The notes beneath the pieces were generated by a model. It had not been told where the DNA came from. It did not search any database and saw only the letters and a list, made by a program, of their open reading frames with translations. Shown here one piece after another: positions 58,143 through 64,000 of a DNA stretch of 64,000 nt. The DNA is taken from assembly GCA_030762175.1 (NCBI GenBank), contig CM060842.1, forward strand, positions 43,867,501 to 43,931,500. Direction: 5' to 3'. Positions within the stretch are counted from its first letter, which is position 1; each line of letters opens with the position of its first letter. The position numbers were made by a program, and so were the translations under genes. This stretch comes from Metallyticus violacea. Its lineage: Eukaryota; Arthropoda; Insecta; Mantodea; Metallyticidae.

Positions 58143-61047
58143 AGCGTCAAGTTATAGGTGTACGTCTTCCACTCAACAGGTAGTGGCGAGGACAAGTGTC
58201 AGTGGAAATTGAGAGATTAATTGCGATAGCTCAATCGGGGGATAAATAGACGAAGTGATGCGCCTTTGTGTTTCAGTAAACAGTTGAAAGCTATCACTGT
58301 TCAGAAATTCAAAATCACAGACAGTAAAATGCACATTGATACAACTTTTATCAAACGGTTGAATGCAAACAACAATAAAAAGTCCTGTCCACTATTTTAC
58401 AAGCTGAGAAAACGGCCATTCAACTGCCTTCACGAAGCAGAGCAACATTTGTGTATTGCTCCAGAAATAACTTCATGGAATTTCATCATGGAACTGGTTC
58501 TATTTAGGGATGTTGTGAAAACAATAGTCATTTTCCCTGTACCTGCATCGTAGAAAATCTGATGCTGTAACTGCATCTTCAGAAAAAAAAAATCCTTAGT
58601 GAGTTTGAGTTAGTTTTGGATTTCAAACTTTATAACTGGTTAATTAAATTATGTTTGAGTACTTGGGGGAGTTTCAGTAACTTCGAATAAATTCATCTTT
58701 GGAAACCTTATTCATACTTAATAAAAACTTTTTTCTCCGATTATTTTCTCAAGGAGAAAATTGTAATTATAATTATGCCATGTCAAATCATGGGAAAAAT
58801 ACCTATGGGAAATATAAATCAGTCGCCGAGTTACAGTGGAGTGCAACAGGTGACGCTAGTAATTTTATACACCCTTCTTTATGATAGTAGAATGTGCTAT
58901 AGCGTTCTGCATTCTAATAAAATACGTAAGGTTTAGCTAATATAAGTTCAAAAATATAACGACGTAAAGAAAAGTATTTGGGTATGAACAAATACACTTG
59001 TATTAAATTTCAGTTGTAGGACCAGTACATACTTCTGAATAGGCTGGTGAGTATTGTTTTCAAACGTTCACTAGAGGTCACTGCAGAGTTCATTGTATAA
59101 AACACAAAATGAAGATGTCTTGATTATAAATACTTTCAATAAAATCCTAAAGCAATAAGCATGACTACAAAACGCACAATTAAAGTAACTTATTACATGC
59201 CATAACCACACTTTCTTTAATGTCGGTGCTGAAGGCCAGATTGATGACACTTTAGAACAGACCTTTGAACAAAGTTTATCTCTCGTTAGGCGCCCTGAAT
59301 GGGACGCTAATGATGACAATAACACAAACGTAAACTGTGTATCATGCTTAACGAAGGTCTAGGAACATTCCCAGATTTTTGTGGAACGTGTTTCTTTAAA
59401 CCCAAACATTTTCTTTGTTGGTCAAATAAATCGTGAAGTTCTTGTAAAAGTTGTAGAAAACATACGCTATTTCATACAACTAAAGAAGCTTTTTCCTTTC
59501 GGTTTGCAAATAATACTCCAATGGCGCGTACATTCAAGAACAAATATATCAGGTTTCCTTGATTTGTTCGAAATTGTGTCTATTAACATTAACTAGTCAT
59601 CATCATGCTTAGATAAGTGGAGTTTGTGTACAAAACGAGGCTAAAATTATTAATTACTGATACCTTAGCAAAACTGTGTTATCGGCTATTTACCAGTTGT
59701 TGATGTCCAAATAGTGGCGGGGAAGCCACCTCTAATAAAGTAGCTGAAAGTAAAAACGCACTTGAAAATGACCGCAGACATTCTGCGTACTCCTAAGTTG
59801 AGACCATTACTGTCCGCCGTTATCTGACGAAACATTTGCTAAAGATGCTGGTCCCAAAAGAATTTTCCACTTTATTCCTGTGTAAAACCCTCTGCCGTCA
59901 TCTGGAGCGGGCAGCATTTCATCTCCAACAAGATAAAGCACAAAGAACTGTTGACACTTCTCAACACTTTCATCAAAGAGCAAATCTCAAGAGGAAACGC
60001 ATTTGCTGTTAGATATCGCCAGCAGCTGCAGGGAACAGCCTCACGTCACTTCCTGTCCGATTCGTCACAGTTTCAAAAAACGTGTTCTGTTATCTGCAGT
60101 AATAAATTTCGTTAGAAGTTGATACAACTTTGACCTTTGGTCACTATTTTGAGTCTATGTCTTCAAAAAAGGTATGCGGTATGCTCAATAAATACATTGT
60201 TCACAAAGATCTGAAAGTACGTGACCAAATGCTGAACAGACAGAAGCGAACAGTAGCAAACAAAGGAATATAAAAAGGAAAAATAAAATTTAAAGAAAAA
60301 ATTGGAGTAAACATTGAAAGAGGAAATGAACTAAGAAAGAAGGCTTCCCATTTTCTTTTCGTTATCCCTTTATCTCTCCCATCAATAAACTGAGCTATTC
60401 TTTTGCCAGAGGAATAATTTTATTGCCGTGTTTCGTCTTTTATTGAAGCTGAGAAGATATTCAATACTTCCCGTTATTGCCATTTTTATATAATCCAGCC
60501 TTGTATTTCTTTACATTGCACAAAGGAATTTCCTTGTATCATTTTTTTTTTTTTTGTATTGCCACGTTTTGTATCATATTTAAATAGCCAGGAGCTACAG
60601 CATTTTAAAATCGTTTTCTTTTCGAACTTTGTTATGTTTTTAAAAATATTTTGGTGATATAAATTCATTTTAAAATTTCCTTAGAGAGAAAAATTAGTAA
60701 TTATTTCATGGTTGTGAGCAAAATTTTGCTATTTCTACTTTACTTGTACCTAATATATAAAATTTGCGCTACATTTAAATGCCGTTAAATTCTTCACCAA
60801 AGAAGGCATTTCTCCAAGTATCGAGTCATCCAATTATCTAATGATGATGTGGTGACGAAGGAATGCATCGACTGTAGCTCAAGATCAGCCGGGTTAAACG
60901 GATCGGGACGGATGAACGGAGTTTGCCGAACTGCTACGTTGGCCTTGAGGCTCACACCTCTCTAAGAGTAGTTTGAACAATGAAATAAACCACATGTATT
61001 TAATCCTGGAGTAAAGTCTTCTAAGATTAGCAAATGGCAAATGCTAG
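58143..61047. other. No gene seen
   Basis: AT-rich. The 95-codon frame at 58266-58553 has no recognised domain. A SINE-A fragment lies at 59249-59311. Confidence 0.5.
59249..59311 (+). mobile_element. Decayed SINE-A fragment
   Basis: It resembles the 3' part of the family: ACCTTTGAACAAAGTTTATC, then GCGCCCTGAATGGGACGCTAATGATGA (compare CTCTGAGCAAAATTTGTC and CGCCCTGAATTGAATGGGACGCTGATGA). Both ends are lost. Confidence 0.6.
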
Positions 61048-61314
61048 GTCAAATTATTTTATTATATTCTACGAGTACCTATTTTACGATTTATATATCC
61101 TTGGAGATTTGTTAAAGAGAAATGCACAGGTCGCATTCCAAGTCGCAATGTGATTCACAAATTAGTAGTATCCATAGAGGGTAATATCCCTGAAGAATTA
61201 AATTTAATTTCTCTTAGAGAATTAAGAAGAACTGTCACTTCTGCTACCGTCTCTAATATAGCCCGGTTAGCCATGAGCGATGGCTTATCGTCGATGCATA
61301 ATTTGTATTACTGA
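61048..61314 (+). pseudogene. Unidentified 88-codon open frame without a start codon
   Basis: It is open from just after a TAG at 61045 to a TGA at 61312-61314. The protein-like stretch includes RFVKEKCTGRIPSRNVIHKL, NIPEELNLISLRELRRTVTS and NIARLAMSDGLSS. The first Met is near the end, so it cannot be a whole gene. It may be the last exon or the 3' remnant of a mobile-element protein. I do not recognise the family. No splice site is clear. Confidence 0.4.
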
Positions 61315-63264
61315 TATTTATAGTTATACATCCATAATTTTTAACATTAAACAGTTTTATGATAACATTACAGAGACAATGTAGTCATTAGAAGCTAGAT
61401 CTGGGCTGTAGGTTGAATGTTTGACCTCCTGACATTTTCATGGTATGTTTATCATATTACGCATAAATTATATTATTCATTAATTTTGACATACCAAGTT
61501 TGCCCCACACAAATAGCAATACTCCGCCACTGCACAAGGCTACAACAATTTGCTTTGTCTGGGTGAGAGGACACCTCGAAATCGCAGCTATGAAGGAATT
61601 CATGATCAAGATCGACTTTTGAAGAACTAGCAGTCCTTAATCAAGTAAAACGTTACTCAAATTACTAAAAAAAAATATAAAACAACATTTGTATCCACTC
61701 AGGACTCGTGCAACACCCTGATTCATAATGCACCCAAGACTTCATTTTACCTTATCCCAATTGTTGACTAATCATAGTAGCTTCAAATCGTATCCTTATA
61801 CAGTGATCAAGATAACATCCTTTTCTGCAGAAATAGTGAGAGACCACATTTCCTAGCGCAAATCTTAAGTCAAAATGCTTTCATGGCCACCCAACACCTT
61901 TTGTGTGGACATTGCACATTTGTCAATATAAACTTTTTCCCATTGGCTTAGACGTTTCATCCTTCCCGATTCAAACATTCTTGTTTATTACATCTACATC
62001 TATTTACCCAGCATCCAGGATTGAAACTTACATAAATGCATGCAATTAACATAATAGTCACTTTAAATATTTTGTCAGGGTAAAACGCGTTTTGTAATAA
62101 ACAGGATTGTAACGTTCACGCTAGATTTTCACAACTATTAGCAATGTGAATCATTCTTTTGGCACGACATTATAGTCTAATGAAACTCCATATGTACTCA
62201 ATATGCCAAATTGTGGGATACCAGTATTCCAAGCGGCTGGCTGTTAATGTAGCAAATGAGATCGCCGACATGTGCATAGCATACATTTAGGTAATTATAT
62301 TACATTAAGTACAGGCCTTTAGTTATAAACCTTGTCTGTTCATGCGACTTCAAATCCTCTTCAACGTACCTGAACGTCGCTTCCTAAACCTGCTCCTTAA
62401 AGGTATTATGACAACATACATTTATTTGTGAAAATGATAAGTCTTTCCTAATAAATACTTCCTTCCAGAGCTGCAATTCAAAGTATTAAGAAAACTTAAT
62501 TTACTGGTGGAGTGCAAAAATTATGGAGCACGGCTTGAACGTTCTCCAACAAAATCACGCTTGAATTACACGAGAGAGTATGAAAATTCCTGTATTTTCT
62601 GTAAGACTGTATATACTTTTTGAGAAGTAGAATTAATGGACAATACAGGCTGCAGCACGCATAGTGGGCAATACGTAAAACACTGACAGGGCTTATAGCT
62701 ATGTTTTAGATTAATTTCAGAAGATGGCGCCTAGTGACAAAATATAAAGGAGAAATTAGATGTTGAAACTATTAAGTCAGCGCTAAAATGTATAAAAGAA
62801 AGAGGATGAGCGGTTTATTAAGCCAGTAACGTTTCAAATTGTCGTTCTTCGTACTTCCAAAAGGTTCAAAATATAAGCAATACATCTAAGAATGTGGTTT
62901 GCGTCACTTATTCTTGTGTTAATGACCCAGCTAACTGTACTTATCATTTTCAGATATTTTAATTGGTGTTTTGCCAAGATAGAAAAACAGTACCAGTAGA
63001 GTGAAAAAGAAACCGAATTTAGTCTGGTTCCGCCGTGCAACTTATGCAACTTTGATACAGACTGCAGCTACTCAGGAGTGATAGTAGATGGATTGTGAAT
63101 GTCATAGCACACAACCAGATAATGTAGCTGTAGTTTAATAAGATGAACACGTACAAATGCAGGTTCAAAAATACGTGGTGAAATGTACTTTAAATAGCTG
63201 CGAGTGTTAAACTTGGTACAAAATATAAATATAGAGAGCAGCAATGTCACAAATTCCAGTGGCA
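61315..63264. other. No gene seen
   Basis: AT-rich. Minus-strand frames at 62834-63265 are unrecognised. Confidence 0.55.
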
Positions 63265-63269
63265 AAAAT

Positions 63270-64000
63270 GTTTCAAAGATAGTCGCCTTTCAACGAAGGA
63301 TGATCCACGTGCAGGAAGGTCCAGATCAGCAAGACATAATTGCTAGAGTTGGCCGAGTTCAGACCAGATAGCAAACAGTCGATTGATTGTGTGATAAATG
63401 TGTTAGGAATTCCGCATGGTTCTATACAGTCTATCCTCCACAATAATTTGAAGATCCAACTGTACGTGAATATGTTGAACCGAGGAGACTAACTGGAAGA
63501 GCGAACACTAATTATTGGAGAACTGGCCAACAGGAAGACAAAAACCCAAATCAGTTGAAGAGGGTGATTATTGCTGACAAGACATGGTGTTTTCTCCACA
63601 ACCCCACAATCCTAACAGCAGTTATCAATATGGAAACACTCGCCTCACCACGACAAAAACGATTTCTGCAGACAGGTCAAGGGAAGAGGTTAAGCTCCAA
63701 ATGTTCTTCGATATCCAGGGATTTGTGTATTTCGAAATTATTTCTAACTGGCATTGAGGAGAAGTATGTTGGCATTCTTAGGCGTCATTCTGATGAACTG
63801 CGTCGAAAAAGATCTTATTTATGTCGAGGAAATAACTGGGCTGTCCATCACAACGCCCCAGTACACCGATCACTCCAAGTGAGAGAATTCCTTGCAAAGC
63901 ATAACATTTATTCTTCAAACTATACATTTTCCAAATCTTGCTATGCTGCTTATCACTTATTTTCGAAAAGTTAAAAACTAGTTCAAGGGGTTCATTTCGG
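63270..64000 (+). pseudogene. Mariner transposase relic, continues beyond the window
   Basis: Plus-strand fragments follow the mariner order. A degraded N-terminal half comes first. IIADKTWCFLHNP at 63565 corresponds to ITGDESW-FLYDP. A frameshifted centre follows, then TGIEEKYVGILRRHSDELRR, KRSYLCRGNNWAVHHNAPVH and VREFLAKHNIYSSNYTFSKS. The second catalytic Asp codon is deleted (HHNAPVH for HHDNAPVH), and the third motif has become AAYHLF. The last 139 codons are otherwise open, so decay is moderate. The 3' end lies past 64000. Confidence 0.85.

Noticed and set aside
1..64000. CRISPR array, prophage or endogenous viral genes
   Set aside because: No regularly spaced repeats with unique spacers and no virus-type proteins were seen; repeats here are SINEs, transposons and microsatellites.

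Overview
This window looks like intergenic or intronic DNA from a large, AT-rich animal genome, most likely an insect. The evidence is many tRNA-derived SINEs, many mariner/Tc1-type DNA transposons, hAT and non-LTR retrotransposon relics, long A or T tracts and (TTA)n microsatellites, and no compact coding. One SINE (25.6-26.0 kb) reminds me of tRNA-headed SINEs common in cockroach- and cricket-like (polyneopteran) insects, but that assignment is an inference. I find no convincing host gene, no functional tRNA or rRNA gene, no CRISPR array and no bacterial-type operon. Nearly all recognisable coding sequence is broken transposase or reverse transcriptase.

Layout. 0-12 kb: a SINE-A copy, a tandem and inverted repeat block (2.5-3.5 kb), a rearranged copy of a 108-bp block whose contiguous form lies at 6.6 kb, a SINE-B, and two diverged copies of one ~0.8 kb repeat (3.9 and 9.9 kb) that carry the tail of a Tc1/mariner-type transposase. 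The second copy holds a 693-bp insertion at TTAA, and the first copy shows the empty site. 14.06-15.39 kb: a nearly intact mariner with 32-bp inverted ends and two disabling lesions. 16.6-26 kb: a Tc1-like relic, a full-length SINE-A with target-site duplication (TSD), a hAT fragment, a DD41D-type mariner deletion derivative and a third tRNA-derived SINE. 30.0-33.4 kb: two non-LTR retrotransposon relics, one split by a SINE-A and the other followed by three hairpins. 36.5-41.4 kb: SINE-A, a mariner deletion derivative with 26-bp ends, an older mariner relic and a Tc1/mariner-like element with exact 17-bp inverted ends. 43.6-50 kb: SINE-A, hAT end and hAT transposase relic, two mariner relics and a SINE-B. 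51.4-52.3 kb: a second DD41D-type copy carrying a nested SINE-B fragment. 53.9-59.3 kb: four more SINE-A copies. 61 kb: an unexplained 88-codon open frame with no start codon. 63.3-64 kb: a mariner relic running off the end.

The elements do not work together as a pathway. Their interest is historical: paired empty and filled sites, nested insertions and shared deletion endpoints record the order of events. At least five mariner/Tc1-type lineages occur in 64 kb. The SINE-A family (ten copies, ~295 bp when complete) is the best-defined repeat here, and I do not recognise it as a named family.
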